Source of the DNA: Mycolicibacterium sp. MU0050
GTDB taxonomy: Bacteria; Actinomycetota; Actinomycetes; Mycobacteriales; Mycobacteriaceae
Length of the DNA stretch: 64,000 nucleotides
Direction of reading: 5' to 3'
Assembly (NCBI RefSeq): GCF_963378085.1
Contig: NZ_OY726395.1
Coordinates: 3,596,001 to 3,660,000 of the forward strand
The translations under genes and the position numbers were made by a program. Positions 16,122 through 26,011 of this stretch are shown here, piece after piece. A model generated the notes under the pieces. That model was not told where the DNA came from. It worked only from the letters and a program-made list of their open reading frames with translations, and made no database searches. Numbering within the stretch: the first letter of the stretch is position 1; each line of letters begins with the position of its first letter.

Positions 16122-17656
16122 GCTCTCCCGTCATCGCCCTGCCCGACGCGTCGTGGTTGCGCGACCGGGCCCGCGCCGCGCTGGCCACCCTCGGCGCCGA
16201 ACCCGCCCTCGGCGACCCCGCCGCGCCGGGCCTGCCGGCGAGCACCCCGATCACCGGGGAGGTGCTGTTCCGGGTGGCCGAGTCCACCCCGAGCGACGTC
16301 GACGCCGCGGTCGACCGGGCGGCGCGGGCCTTCACCGCCTGGCGCCGCACCCCGGCGCCGGTGCGCGGCGCGCTGGTGGGCCGGCTCGGGGAACTGCTCA
16401 CCGAACACCAGGACGCCCTGGCCCGGCTGGTGACCATCGAGGCCGGCAAGATCGGTTCCGAGGCGCGCGGCGAGGTGCAGGAGATGATCGACGTCTGCCA
16501 GTTCGCCGTCGGGCTGTCCCGCCAGCTCTACGGCCGCACCATCGCCTCCGAGCGGCCCGGGCACCGGCTCATGGAGACCTGGCATCCGCTCGGCGTCACC
16601 GGCGTCATCACCGCCTTCAACTTCCCGGTGGCCGTCTGGGCGTGGAACGCCGCGGTGGCCCTGGTCTGCGGGAACACCGTGGTGTGGAAGCCCTCGGAGC
16701 TGACCCCGTTGACCGCGATCGCCTGCCAGACCCTGCTCGAGCGCGCCGCCGCCGACGTGGGCGCCCCGGCAGAGGTCGGTCGGCTCGTCCTGGGCGGCCG
16801 CGAACTCGGTGAGGCGTTGGTCGACGATCCCCGGGTCGCGCTCCTCAGCGCCACCGGGTCGGTGCGGATGGGCCGGGAGGTGGGTCCGCGGGTGGCGCGC
16901 CGCTTCGGGCGCTCACTGCTGGAACTCGGCGGCAACAACGCGGCGGTGGTGACCCCGGCCGCCGACCTGGAACTCGCGGTGCGCGCCATCGTGTTCGCCG
17001 CGGCCGGCACCGCCGGGCAGCGCTGCACCTCCCTGCGCAGGCTGATCGCCCACCGATCGGTCGTCGACACCCTGGTCGACCGCATCGCGGCGGCGTATCG
17101 CAGCCTGCCCGTCGGGGACCCGTTCGCCCCCGACACCCTGGTGGGGCCCCTGATCCACGAGACCGCCTACCGGTCGATGGTGGGCGCGCTGGAAACCGCG
17201 GCCGCCGACGGCGGCGAGGTGATCGGCGGCCGGCGCCACGATTCGCCCACCGAGTGTTTCTACGTCTCCCCCGCGCTGGCGCGGATGCCCGCGCAGACCA
17301 CGATCGTGCACGACGAGACCTTCGCTCCGGTGCTGTACGTCGTGGCCTACGACACCCTCGAGGAAGCGATCGAGCTCAACAACGCGGTGCCCCAGGGACT
17401 CTCCTCGGCCATCTTCACCACCGACCTCCGCGAGGCCGAGCGGTTCCTGGGCCCCGACGGCTCGGACTGCGGCATCGCCAACGTCAACATCGGGACCTCG
17501 GGTGCCGAGATCGGCGGGGCGTTCGGCGGCGAGAAGCAGACCGGCGGCGGGCGGGAATCGGGGTCGGATTCCTGGAAGGCCTACATGCGCCGCGCCACCA
17601 ACACCGTCAACTATTCCTCCGAGCTACCCCTGGCGCAGGGCGTGCAGTTCGGTTGA
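16109..17656 (+). CDS. pcd: Aminoadipate-semialdehyde (piperideine-6-carboxylate) dehydrogenase
   Basis: 515 residues from ATG 16109 (GAGAAAG 9 bp upstream); ATG 16118, which forms an ATGA overlap with hglS, is an alternative. ALDH superfamily, ALDH7-like. NAD loop 'VTGVITAFNFPVAVWAWN' (163-180), 'VVWKPSELTPLTAIA', 'LLELGGNNAAVV' with base Glu272, and 'GTAGQRCTSLRRL' with nucleophile Cys306. It oxidises the semialdehyde made by Lat to 2-aminoadipate. The C-terminus 'AYMRRATNTVNYSSELPLAQ' is typical of ALDH7. The last 46 bp overlap the convergent P450 gene. Confidence 0.93.
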   Translation: MSTMSSPVIALPDASWLRDRARAALATLGAEPALGDPAAPGLPASTPITGEVLFRVAESTPSDVDAAVDRAARAFTAWRRTPAPVRGALVGRLGELLTEHQDALARLVTIEAGKIGSEARGEVQEMIDVCQFAVGLSRQLYGRTIASERPGHRLMETWHPLGVTGVITAFNFPVAVWAWNAAVALVCGNTVVWKPSELTPLTAIACQTLLERAAADVGAPAEVGRLVLGGRELGEALVDDPRVALLSATGSVRMGREVGPRVARRFGRSLLELGGNNAAVVTPAADLELAVRAIVFAAAGTAGQRCTSLRRLIAHRSVVDTLVDRIAAAYRSLPVGDPFAPDTLVGPLIHETAYRSMVGALETAAADGGEVIGGRRHDSPTECFYVSPALARMPAQTTIVHDETFAPVLYVVAYDTLEEAIELNNAVPQGLSSAIFTTDLREAERFLGPDGSDCGIANVNIGTSGAEIGGAFGGEKQTGGGRESGSDSWKAYMRRATNTVNYSSELPLAQGVQFG

Positions 17657-19092
17657 CTGCCGCGCCGACGCAGGCCCAGCCGGAAATCCTTGGGCAGCAC
17701 CGTGAGCCGCTCGGTGACCGTCAGCCGGTAGTCCGGGTCGGCGATCAGGTCGTAGCGCCGGATCAGCAGGCCGAGGAGCAACACGGCCTCGTGCAGGGCG
17801 AATTGCCGTCCGATACAGGAACGTTCGCCGGTGCCGAACGGCTTGTAGAGGGTGCCGGGGCGGGCGCGCAGATGTTCCGGGGCAAACCGGTCGGGGTCGA
17901 ACTGGTCGACCGGCGCCAGGCCACCGCCGGTCCAGCGCGGATCGCGGTGCAACGTCCCGGTCAGCGCCAGCACCCACTGCCCCTTGCGGATCGGGTACCT
18001 GCCGGCCAGGGTGGTGTCCGCGCGCGCCTGCCGGTAATAGCCGGGCACGGTCGGCTGCAGTCGCAGCGACTCGTCGAGCACCCGCCGTACGTAACGCAGC
18101 TTGGCGACCTGCTCGAAGTCCGGGCGTCGCGCATCGCCCCAGATCTCGTCCACCTCGGCGCGGGCCCGAGCGAACACCTCGGGATGAGTGGAGAGGAAAT
18201 ACAACGCGAACGACAGTGCGCCGGACGTGGTTTCGTGTCCGGCGATCAAAAAGTTGATCAGCTGGTAGCGGATGTTCGCCTCGTCGAGGCGCGGCCCGCC
18301 GTCTGCGTCGGGGGTCAGCATGAGCTCCAGCAGGTCGTCGTGGTGGCCCAGGCCCTCCGCGCGGCGCGCGGCGATGATGTCGTCGGCGATGGCGTGCAGG
18401 TTCGCCGCATGCCTGCGGACCCGGCGCTCGTAACCGGCGGCGACGAACCGCGGCAGGTAGGTCGCCCACAACACCCCCACCCGATCCGAACCCCGCAGCG
18501 CGGCAATCATGTTGTCCACGAACGGATGCATCCGCTGCGAGGCGAAGGCGTCGAAGGAGTATCCGGCCGCACACCGGCCGATGGTCTCCAAGGTTACCCG
18601 GGTGGTGTCACCCGAGACCTCCGCCGCGGTCCCCGCGTGGGCGTGCGCGTCCCAGTGGTCGAGCAGTTCGGCGCCGACGTCGACCATGGTCGGGTGGTAG
18701 CGACGCATCGCGGCCTGGGTGAAGGCGGGCATCAACAGGTCGTGGGCGCGTCGCCAGTGGGGCTCGTCGTTGTGGGCGGTGAACAGGCCGTCGCCACCCA
18801 GGATGCGCAGCGCGATCATCTCCGGGCCCAGGTGCTTGCAGAACCGCTTCTCGTCGTTGAGGTCGGTGACGATGTCGGCGCCGGCGGCCACCACGTAGCG
18901 CGCGCCCATGAAGGTGAACTCGAAGATCGGGCCGAGTTGGGCGGCGTAGTCGAGGGCCGAGCCGGTGGGCTCGTCGCCCCGGAAGGTCAGGATGTCCCCC
19001 AGCAGCGGAACCCGTTTGGGCGGGCGCGGAATCCGCGGATCGCGCAGGGCTTCACCCGCGTCACGCCGGTCCGTCCCGAAAGCCGCCGTCAT
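17611..19092 (-). CDS. Cytochrome P450, CYP102 (P450 BM3 heme domain)-like, stand-alone
   Basis: 493 residues from ATG 19092. All P450 landmarks are present: I-helix 'FLIAGHETTSG' (281-291), ExxR 'ESLR' (341-344) and heme loop 'KPFGTGERSCIGRQFALHE' with Cys426. Against my memory of P450 BM3 the match is close over the whole length: 'GDGLFTAHNDEPHWRRAHDL' aligns with the BM3 segment around Phe87 (Phe104 here), and 'NIRYQLINFLIAGHETTSG' and 'GTLHRDP' also line up. CYP102 enzymes hydroxylate fatty acids, but they carry a fused reductase; here the protein ends after the heme domain and needs external redox partners. A divergent TetR gene lies 49 bp away. Confidence 0.9.
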   Translation of the reverse strand: MTAAFGTDRRDAGEALRDPRIPRPPKRVPLLGDILTFRGDEPTGSALDYAAQLGPIFEFTFMGARYVVAAGADIVTDLNDEKRFCKHLGPEMIALRILGGDGLFTAHNDEPHWRRAHDLLMPAFTQAAMRRYHPTMVDVGAELLDHWDAHAHAGTAAEVSGDTTRVTLETIGRCAAGYSFDAFASQRMHPFVDNMIAALRGSDRVGVLWATYLPRFVAAGYERRVRRHAANLHAIADDIIAARRAEGLGHHDDLLELMLTPDADGGPRLDEANIRYQLINFLIAGHETTSGALSFALYFLSTHPEVFARARAEVDEIWGDARRPDFEQVAKLRYVRRVLDESLRLQPTVPGYYRQARADTTLAGRYPIRKGQWVLALTGTLHRDPRWTGGGLAPVDQFDPDRFAPEHLRARPGTLYKPFGTGERSCIGRQFALHEAVLLLGLLIRRYDLIADPDYRLTVTERLTVLPKDFRLGLRRRGSQPNCTPCARGSSEE

Positions 19093-19141
19093 GCGACCAG
19101 CCTCCGGCGTTGTTATACATGTGTCAAGTAGTATCCCCGGC
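19093..19141. promoter_or_regulatory. Divergent P450/TetR control region
   Basis: The 49-bp gap between the two divergent starts is A/T-richer than its surroundings. It holds TATAAC (minus strand, 19117-19112, 20 bp before the P450 ATG) and TAGTAT (plus strand, 19128-19133, 8 bp before the TetR ATG). Both would give very short or absent leaders. An ACATGT palindrome (19117-19122) sits in the middle and could be the core of the TetR operator. Confidence 0.4.
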
Positions 19142-19777
19142 ATGTCCGGAAAGGCTCGCCGACGCCTCTCACCCGACGATCGCCGCACCGAACTGCTCGC
19201 GCTCGGCGCGGAGGCCTTCGGCCAACGCCCGTACGACGAGGTCCGCATCGACGAGATCGCTGCGCGCGCCGGCGTATCCCGCGCTCTGATGTATCACTAC
19301 TTCCCCGACAAACGGGCGTTCTTCGCCGAGGTCATCCGCACCGAGGCCGAGCGACTGTTCGAAGCCACCAGCACACCGGCGCGGCCCGGCCAGACGCTGT
19401 TCGAACGGCTACGGACCGGAGTGCTGGCCTACCTGGAATACCACGAACAGAATCCGCACGGTTCGTGGGCTGCGCACGTCGGGTTGGGCCGCACCGATCC
19501 GGTCCTGGCCGGCGTCGACAGCGCCGACAACGAGCGGCAGATGCAGCGCATCATGGCCGCCGTGCTCGAGGTGACCCCCGACCTGGACAGCAAGGTGGAG
19601 CGCGATCTGCAGGTCGTCGTCTACGGCTGGTTGGCCTTCACCCTCGAGATCTGCCGGCAGCGGATCATCGATCCCACCCTGGACGCCGACCAGCTCGCCG
19701 ATTCGGCCGCCTACAACCTGCTGGATGCGCTGGCTCGCATTCCGGGGATCCCGGCCGCGCTGCGCGAACAGCTCTGA
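19142..19777 (+). CDS. TetR family transcriptional regulator
   Basis: 211 residues. N-terminal HTH: 'RRTELLALGAEAFGQRPYDE' and 'VRIDEIAARAGVSRALMYHY', with the recognition helix ending 'FPDKRAFFAEVI'. The C-terminal ligand domain is variable ('QTLFERLRTGVLAYLEYHEQ'). By place it fits Rv3295, the TetR protein before lhr. The divergent P450 is its likeliest target, with a short shared control region. Ligand unknown; a fatty acid or hydroxylated lipid would fit the P450 type. Confidence 0.9.
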   Translation: MSGKARRRLSPDDRRTELLALGAEAFGQRPYDEVRIDEIAARAGVSRALMYHYFPDKRAFFAEVIRTEAERLFEATSTPARPGQTLFERLRTGVLAYLEYHEQNPHGSWAAHVGLGRTDPVLAGVDSADNERQMQRIMAAVLEVTPDLDSKVERDLQVVVYGWLAFTLEICRQRIIDPTLDADQLADSAAYNLLDALARIPGIPAALREQL

Positions 19778-19789
19778 AGACTCGGCGGG

Positions 19790-20140
19790 TCAATCCGTGA
19801 GCGGGACACCGCACCGGGCTCGGAAATCCATCATCGGCTGCCGGATCGCGGTGAGTTCGGCTCGAACCTGCGGATTGGCGTCCAGATAGGTCGAGATCTG
19901 TTCCGCGCGCTGTTCTTTCGGCTGCCCCTTGAGGCTGGTGAAGAACGCGTTGACCTGGGGATGGGTGAACATGTAGGCCGACATCGAGGCCGACACCCCC
20001 GACATGATCCCGGTCATGTCACCCACCGAGCAGTACGGCGGGGGTGGCGGCGGGTCTTCGGCGAGCGCAACCGGGGCCGCCGCGAACAGCGCCCCGACAG
20101 CCACCGCGGCAAACGCTGCAGATCGAACGAAAACGGACAT
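19790..20140 (-). CDS. Secreted hemophore-related protein (mycobacterial heme-binding MHB type)
   Basis: 116 residues from ATG 20140, preceded by AGGAG; an in-frame start at 20194 has no ribosome site and would bury the signal peptide. The Sec signal peptide ends near 'APVALA'. The mature part starts with 'EDPPPPPPYC'. It continues with a helical domain of the Rv0203 hemophore family: 'SYVG'-type start reading 'YCSVGDMTGIMSGVSASMSA', 'YMFTHPQVNAFFTSL', 'YLDANPQVRAELTAIRQPMM' and a closing 'FRARC'. The two Cys may form a disulfide. Heme scavenging is the family role and is not proved here. The small acidic secreted gene lies 50 bp upstream in the same direction. Confidence 0.75.
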   Translation of the reverse strand: MSVFVRSAAFAAVAVGALFAAAPVALAEDPPPPPPYCSVGDMTGIMSGVSASMSAYMFTHPQVNAFFTSLKGQPKEQRAEQISTYLDANPQVRAELTAIRQPMMDFRARCGVPLTD

Positions 20141-20190
20141 ACCCGCTCCTTCGCGTAGTCGGATCTGGTGCAAGCCGGAAACCAGGACGG

Positions 20191-20457
20191 TCACCGCCCG
20201 CCGCGGTCGCGGTTGGGCCGGTCCCGATCAGGGCGATCACGGCCCGGCAGGTCGTTGTCCACGTGAGGACGATCGGGTCCCTCGTCGAGCAGCACGCCCA
20301 GATCGTCGTCGTCGCAGTACCAATCGAAGTCGCACCACGGGTACGTGCTCGGCGCGACCTGATCCCCGTCCGCGCTCGCACCGGCCGGGGTCGCGAACAT
20401 CAAACACGCGATGACACCGAGAGCCGGCACCGCGAGGGAAAACGCCTTGCGCATCAT
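20191..20457 (-). CDS. Small secreted acidic protein with Asp/Arg-Pro tail, unknown
   Basis: 88 residues, or 87 if the second of the tandem ATG codons (20454) is used; that one lies at the better distance from AGGAG. Signal peptide with cleavage near 'PAGASA'. The mature part has 'YPWCDFDWYCDDDDLGVLLD', two Cys and a cluster of Trp/Tyr/Asp, then a tail of D-R-P-[DN]-R-D-R-P repeats. I do not recognise a family. The acidic Cys/Trp patch could bind metal. It probably forms a two-gene unit with the hemophore-like gene. Confidence 0.6.
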   Translation of the reverse strand: MMRKAFSLAVPALGVIACLMFATPAGASADGDQVAPSTYPWCDFDWYCDDDDLGVLLDEGPDRPHVDNDLPGRDRPDRDRPNRDRGGR

Positions 20458-20695
20458 GGTCTCCTGCCCGAGGGTCGATAGGCCGCCAAGTCACCCCCGC
20501 GGGCGCCCAACAACGACGTCACCAGGGCGGTCCGGGGCACAGCCGCAGCGGCCGTGCCGGGCCGCCCGACCATGGCAGCCGGCGGGCGCGGTTGCCAGTC
20601 CCCCGCCACCACGATGGAATCGTATACACGGCGCCGTGACCTGCGCGCGGCTTCGGCAATGCAAAATTGTCACCCTCACTTGGCACCATGGAGGG

Positions 20696-23600
20696 ATGGC
20701 CCGTCGACGTGATCCGCTGGCTCGCTTCGGCGAGCTCACCCGGGATTGGTTCGCGGGCACCTTCGTGGCACCCACCCCGGCCCAGACCCAGGCCTGGTCA
20801 GCGATCGCCGACGGCGACAACACCCTGGTCATCGCCCCCACCGGGTCCGGTAAGACGTTGGCGGCCTTCCTGTGGGCCATCGACCGCCTGGCCCAGGATC
20901 CGGCGCCCACCCCCAGCACCCGGGTGCTCTACATCTCCCCGCTCAAGGCGCTGGCCGTCGACGTCGAACGCAACCTGCGGACCCCGCTGACCGGCATCGC
21001 GCGGATCGCCGAGCGCAACAATCTGCCGGCACCGGCCATCAGCGTCGGCGTCCGCTCCGGGGACACCCCGCCGAACCGCCGCCGGGAACTGATCGCCAAG
21101 CCGCCCGACATCCTGATCACCACCCCGGAGTCGCTGTTCCTCATGTTGACCTCGGCCGCGCGCGAGTCGCTGACCGGAGTGCAGACGGTCATCGTCGACG
21201 AGGTGCATGCGGTGGCCGGCACCAAGCGCGGCGCCCACCTGGCGTTGTCACTCGAGCGCCTTGACGCCCTGCTGGAAGCGCCCGCCCAGCGGATCGGCCT
21301 GTCGGCCACCGTCCGGCCCGCCGAGGAGGTGGCCCGGTTCCTGTCCGGTGCCACCGGCGCCGCGACCACCATCGTCGCGCCGCCGGCGACCAAGACCTTC
21401 GAGCTCAGCGTGCAGGTGCCCGTGCCGGATATGGCCAACCTGGCCGAGGGCTCGATCTGGCCCGACGTCGAGGAGCGCATCGTCGACCTCATCGAGGCCC
21501 ACAACTCCTCGATCGTGTTCGCCAACTCGCGGCGGCTGGCCGAGCGGCTCACCGCCCGGCTCAACGAGATTCACGCCGAGCGGCTCGGACTCGAGGGACC
21601 GGCGCCGCGCAACCCCACGGTGGCCGGCGGTGCCCCGGCCTACGTGATGGCCAGCGGGCAGACCTTCGGCGCCGAGCCGATATTGGCCCGCGCCCACCAC
21701 GGTTCGGTGTCCAAGGAGTCGCGGGCCGAGGTCGAAAACGCGCTCAAGAGCGGGCAACTCAAGGCGGTGGTGGCGACCTCGAGCTTGGAGCTGGGCATCG
21801 ACATGGGCGCCGTCGACCTGGTGATCCAGGTCGAGACCCCGCCGTCGGTGGCCAGCGGTCTGCAGCGGATCGGCCGGGCCGGCCACCAGGTCGGCGAGAT
21901 CAGTCAGGGCGTGCTGTTCCCCAAACACCGCACCGACCTGATCGGCTGCGCGGTCACCGTGCAACGGATGCTGGGCGGGTCCATCGAGGCCATGCGGGTG
22001 CCGGCCAACCCGCTCGACGTACTGGCCCAACACACGGTGGCGGCCTGCGCGCTCGACGCCCTCGACGCCGACGTGTGGTTCGACACCGTCCGCCGCAGCG
22101 CCCCGTTCGCGACGCTGCCGCGCAGCGCCTTCGAGGCCACCCTGGACCTGCTGAGCGGCAAGTACCCGTCCACGGAGTTCGCCGAGTTGCGGCCCCGCAT
22201 CGTCTACGACCGCGACACCGGCACCCTCACCGCGCGGCCCGGCGCCCAACGCCTGGCGGTGACCTCCGGCGGCGCCATCCCGGACCGCGGCCTGTTCACG
22301 GTGTACCTGGCCAGCAGCGCGGACACCGAGAAGCCCTCGCGGGTAGGCGAACTCGACGAGGAGATGGTCTACGAATCCCGGCCCGGCGACGTGATCTCGC
22401 TGGGTGCCACCAGTTGGCGGATCACCGAGATCACGCACGACCGGGTGCTGGTGGTCCCGGCCCCGGGCGAGCCGGCGCGGCTGCCGTTCTGGCGCGGTGA
22501 CGGGGTGGGCCGCCCGGCCGAACTCGGGGCCGCCATCGGCGAGTTCACCGGCCAATTGGCCCGCCTCGACCGCCAGGAGTTCGACGAGCGCTGCGCGCGG
22601 ATCGGCTTCGACGAGTACGCAGGAGACAACCTGTGGCAACTGCTGGACGAGCAGAAATCGGCCACCGGCACCGTCCCGTCCGATAGCGCCCTGCTCGTCG
22701 AGCGGTTCCGCGACGAACTCGGCGACTGGCGGGTCATCCTGCACTCCCCCTACGGATTGCGGGTACACGGGCCGCTGGCATTGGCCGTCGGCAAGCGGAT
22801 CTACGACCGCTACGGCATCGACGAGAAACCCACCGCATCCGACGACGGCATCATCGTGCGCCTGCCCGAGACCCTCAACGGTCCCGAAACCGCGCCCGGG
22901 GCAGACATTTTCGTCTTCGAGCCTGACGAGATCGAGCCGTTGGTCACGGCCGAGGTCGGCGGTTCGGCGCTGTTCGCGTCCCGGTTCCGGGAGTGCGCCG
23001 CCCGGGCGCTGCTGCTGCCGCGCCGCCACCCCGGCAAGCGTTCCCCGCTGTGGCACCAGCGTCAGCGCGCCGCGCAGCTGCTCGACGTGGCCCGGCACTA
23101 CCCCGACTTCCCCATCGTGTTGGAAGCCGTGCGGGAATGCCTCCAGGACGTCTACGACGTGCCGAGCCTGGTGGCGCTGATGGGCCGCATCGCGCAGCGC
23201 CGGGTGCGCGTCACCGAGGTGGAGACCACCACCCCGTCACCGTTCGCGGCATCGCTGCTGTTCGGCTACGTCGGGGCGTTCATGTACGAGGGGGACAGCC
23301 CGCTGGCCGAACGGCGCGCCGCCGCCCTGGCGCTGGACCCCACCCTGCTCGCCGAGCTGCTGGGCCGCATCGAGCTGCGCGAACTGCTCGACACCGACGT
23401 GATCGCCGCGACCACCCGGCAGCTGCAGCACCTCACCCCGGAGCGGGCCGTCCGCGACGCCGAGGGGATCGCCGACCTGCTCCGCCTGCTCGGACCGCTG
23501 ACCGTCGAGGAGATCGCCGCACGGGCCGGCGGCGCCGAGGTCGCACCGTGGCTGGACGGTCTGCACGCGGCCAAACGGGCGCTGCCGGTGTCCTACGCCG

Positions 23601-25258
23601 ACAACCGATGGTGGGCCGCGGTCGAGGACATCGCCCGGCTGCGCGACGGGGTCGGTGTCGCGGTGCCGGTCGGCGTCGCGACCGCGTTCCTCGAACCCGT
23701 GGTCGATCCGCTCGGCGAGCTCCTGGGGCGCTACGCCCGCACCCGCGGCCCGTTCACCACCGCCGACGCCGCGGCGCGGTTCGGTCTGGGCCTGCGGGTG
23801 GCGGGCGACGTGTTGGGCCGGCTGGCCATCGACGGCAAGCTGGTGCGCGGCGAGTTCACCGATCTGCCCACCGACACCGCCCACGGCGACCAGTGGTGCG
23901 ACGCCGAGGTGCTGCGCATCCTGCGCCGGCGCTCGCTGGCGGCGCTGCGCGCCCAGATCGAGCCGGTCAGCACCCCCGCGTACGCCCGCTTCCTGCCGTC
24001 CTGGCAACTGGTGGGCGACGAGGCGGTGACCGGCGTGGACGGTCTCGCCACGGTGATTGATCAGCTGGCGGGGGTGCCCGTGCCGGCCTCGGCCGTCGAG
24101 CCGCTGATCTTCGGGCAACGGGTGCGCGACTACCAGCCGGCGATGCTGGACGAACTGCTGGCCTCCGGCGAGGTGATCTGGTCCGGTGCCGGCGCGCTGG
24201 CCACCGGCGACGGCTGGATCGCCTTCCACGCCGCGGACACCGCCCCGCTGTCGTTGTCGCCTCCGACCGAGCTCGAACACACCGACGCGCACCGGGCGAT
24301 CCTGGACGCGTTGGGCGGCGGCGGCGCTTATTTCTTCCGTCAGCTCAGCGCCGACGGGATCGGCACCACGGAGCTCAAAGAAGCGTTGTGGCAGCTGATC
24401 TGGGCTGGGCACGTCACCGGGGACACGTTCGCTCCGGTGCGGGCCCTGCTGGCCGGTGAGCGCCGACCCGGCGCCCGGCGATCCGCCGCCCCGGCGCATC
24501 GCCACCGCCGCGCTCCGCGGATGCGCAACTTTACCGTCGGGGCCGGCCTGGGCATGCACGCCCGCGACACCGATCCAACGGTGGCCGGTCGGTGGTCGCA
24601 GCTGCCCGCCGTGGAGATGGATTCGACTGTGCGCGCGCACTTTTCGGCCGACCAGTTGCTGGCCCGGTACGGCGTACTCACCCGAGGCGCGGTGGCCGCC
24701 GAGAACACCCCGGGCGGCTTCGCCGTGCTCTACAAGGTGCTCGCCGCGCTGGAGGACGCAGGCCGCTGCCAGCGTGGTTACTTCGTCGAATCGCTGGGCG
24801 GGGCGCAGTTCGCGACGGCCAACACGGTGGACCGGTTGCGCGGCTTCGCCGACACCATCGACGACGAGCGCCGCGCCGGTGCCGCGGTGGTGCTGGCGGC
24901 GACCGACCCCGCCAACCCCTACGGCGCGGCCCTGCCCTGGCCGGCCCGCCCGGCCGACACCGACAACGCGCACCGACCGGGCCGCAAGGCCGGTGCGCTG
25001 GTGGCCCTCGTCGACGGCGAGTTGGCGTGGTTCCTCGAGCGTGGCGGGCGGTCGCTGTTGAGCTTCACCACCGACGTCGGCGCTCAGAACGCCGCCGCCG
25101 CGGCGCTGGCGGATCTGGTGGCGCAGCGCCGCATTCCCGGCCTGCTGGTCGAGCGCATCGACGGTGTCCCGGTGCTCACGGACCGCGATTCGCCCGCCGG
25201 CGCCGCGCTGCTCGGCGCCGGGTTCGCCCACACCCCCCGCGGACTTCGGCTGCGCTGA
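20696..25258 (+). CDS. lhr: Lhr, large helicase-related ATP-dependent 3'-5' helicase
   Basis: 1520 residues; M. tuberculosis Lhr is 1513. Superfamily 2 DNA (and RNA:DNA) helicase in DNA repair. N-terminal helicase core: Q-motif region, Walker A 'APTGSGKT' (47-54), 'VIVDEVHAV' (motif II), 'GLSATVRP' (III), '[16 protein letters not shown]' (IV/V) and 'QRIGRAGHQ' (VI). Then come the winged helix, the beta-barrel and the long C-terminal Lhr-CTD needed for oligomerisation. ATG 20696 is chosen from '[11 protein letters not shown]', the typical start; GAGGG directly abuts it, so initiation may be leaderless or weak. It ends in TGATG, coupling it to nei2. Confidence 0.96.
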   Translation: MARRRDPLARFGELTRDWFAGTFVAPTPAQTQAWSAIADGDNTLVIAPTGSGKTLAAFLWAIDRLAQDPAPTPSTRVLYISPLKALAVDVERNLRTPLTGIARIAERNNLPAPAISVGVRSGDTPPNRRRELIAKPPDILITTPESLFLMLTSAARESLTGVQTVIVDEVHAVAGTKRGAHLALSLERLDALLEAPAQRIGLSATVRPAEEVARFLSGATGAATTIVAPPATKTFELSVQVPVPDMANLAEGSIWPDVEERIVDLIEAHNSSIVFANSRRLAERLTARLNEIHAERLGLEGPAPRNPTVAGGAPAYVMASGQTFGAEPILARAHHGSVSKESRAEVENALKSGQLKAVVATSSLELGIDMGAVDLVIQVETPPSVASGLQRIGRAGHQVGEISQGVLFPKHRTDLIGCAVTVQRMLGGSIEAMRVPANPLDVLAQHTVAACALDALDADVWFDTVRRSAPFATLPRSAFEATLDLLSGKYPSTEFAELRPRIVYDRDTGTLTARPGAQRLAVTSGGAIPDRGLFTVYLASSADTEKPSRVGELDEEMVYESRPGDVISLGATSWRITEITHDRVLVVPAPGEPARLPFWRGDGVGRPAELGAAIGEFTGQLARLDRQEFDERCARIGFDEYAGDNLWQLLDEQKSATGTVPSDSALLVERFRDELGDWRVILHSPYGLRVHGPLALAVGKRIYDRYGIDEKPTASDDGIIVRLPETLNGPETAPGADIFVFEPDEIEPLVTAEVGGSALFASRFRECAARALLLPRRHPGKRSPLWHQRQRAAQLLDVARHYPDFPIVLEAVRECLQDVYDVPSLVALMGRIAQRRVRVTEVETTTPSPFAASLLFGYVGAFMYEGDSPLAERRAAALALDPTLLAELLGRIELRELLDTDVIAATTRQLQHLTPERAVRDAEGIADLLRLLGPLTVEEIAARAGGAEVAPWLDGLHAAKRALPVSYADNRWWAAVEDIARLRDGVGVAVPVGVATAFLEPVVDPLGELLGRYARTRGPFTTADAAARFGLGLRVAGDVLGRLAIDGKLVRGEFTDLPTDTAHGDQWCDAEVLRILRRRSLAALRAQIEPVSTPAYARFLPSWQLVGDEAVTGVDGLATVIDQLAGVPVPASAVEPLIFGQRVRDYQPAMLDELLASGEVIWSGAGALATGDGWIAFHAADTAPLSLSPPTELEHTDAHRAILDALGGGGAYFFRQLSADGIGTTELKEALWQLIWAGHVTGDTFAPVRALLAGERRPGARRSAAPAHRHRRAPRMRNFTVGAGLGMHARDTDPTVAGRWSQLPAVEMDSTVRAHFSADQLLARYGVLTRGAVAAENTPGGFAVLYKVLAALEDAGRCQRGYFVESLGGAQFATANTVDRLRGFADTIDDERRAGAAVVLAATDPANPYGAALPWPARPADTDNAHRPGRKAGALVALVDGELAWFLERGGRSLLSFTTDVGAQNAAAAALADLVAQRRIPGLLVERIDGVPVLTDRDSPAGAALLGAGFAHTPRGLRLR

Positions 25259-26010
25259 TGCCCGAGGGAGACACCGTTTTTCGGACCGCCGACAAACTCC
25301 GGACGGCATTGGTGGGCAAGGCGCTGACCCGCTGCGACGTCCGGGTCCCCCGCTACGCCACCGTCGACTTGAGCGGGCAGGTCGTCGACGAGGTGCTTAG
25401 CCGCGGCAAGCACCTGTTCATCCGGGTGGACAACGCCAGTATCCATTCCCATCTGAAGATGGACGGCAGCTGGCAGACCGGCCGGGTGCGTGTCCCGGTG
25501 CACAAGGTCCGCATCGTCCTCGAGACCGCCGATTCGCGTGCCGTCGGGGTCGACCTCGGCGTCCTGGAGGTGCTGGAGCGCGCCGGCGATGTCCAGACCG
25601 TCGCGCACCTGGGTCCCGATCTGTTGGGTCCCGACTGGTCCGCCGACGTCGCCGCCGCGAACCTGCTGGCCGACCCGGACCGTCCGCTGGCCGAAACACT
25701 GCTCGACCAGCGGGTACTGGCCGGGGTGGGCAACGTCTACGCAAACGAACTCTGCTACGTGTTCGGGCTGCGGCCGCACACGGCGGTCGGCGCCGTCGCG
25801 GACCCGCTGCGCCTGATGCAGCGGACCCAGCAGATGTTGTGGGCCAACCGGTTACGGGTGCAGCGGTGCACCACCGGCGACACCCGCCGGGGTCGCGAAC
25901 TGTGGGTGTACGGCCGGGCGAATGAGCCGTGCCGCCGCTGTGGGACGCGGATCGAGACCGACCGTTCCGGGGACCGGGTCACCTATTGGTGCCCGGCCTG
26001 TCAGCGCTAG
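25258..26010 (+). CDS. nei2: DNA glycosylase/AP lyase Nei2 (formamidopyrimidine-DNA glycosylase family)
   Basis: 250 residues. N-terminal 'PEGD' supplies the catalytic Pro2 (after Met removal) and Glu3; Lys51 in '[11 protein letters not shown]' is the conserved lysine. The H2TH region is '[20 protein letters not shown]', and the C-terminal zinc finger has four Cys in '[10 protein letters not shown]' and 'YWCPACQR'. It removes oxidised pyrimidines. The TGATG overlap with lhr means the helicase and glycosylase are made together, in line with a joint repair pathway. Matches Rv3297. Confidence 0.95.
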   Translation: MPEGDTVFRTADKLRTALVGKALTRCDVRVPRYATVDLSGQVVDEVLSRGKHLFIRVDNASIHSHLKMDGSWQTGRVRVPVHKVRIVLETADSRAVGVDLGVLEVLERAGDVQTVAHLGPDLLGPDWSADVAAANLLADPDRPLAETLLDQRVLAGVGNVYANELCYVFGLRPHTAVGAVADPLRLMQRTQQMLWANRLRVQRCTTGDTRRGRELWVYGRANEPCRRCGTRIETDRSGDRVTYWCPACQR

Positions 26011-26011
26011 C

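Noticed and set aside
19112..19127. TTGACA/TATAAC as a -35/-10 pair for the P450 gene
   Set aside because: The boxes are only 4 bp apart, so they cannot work as one promoter; TATAAC alone is kept as a possible -10.
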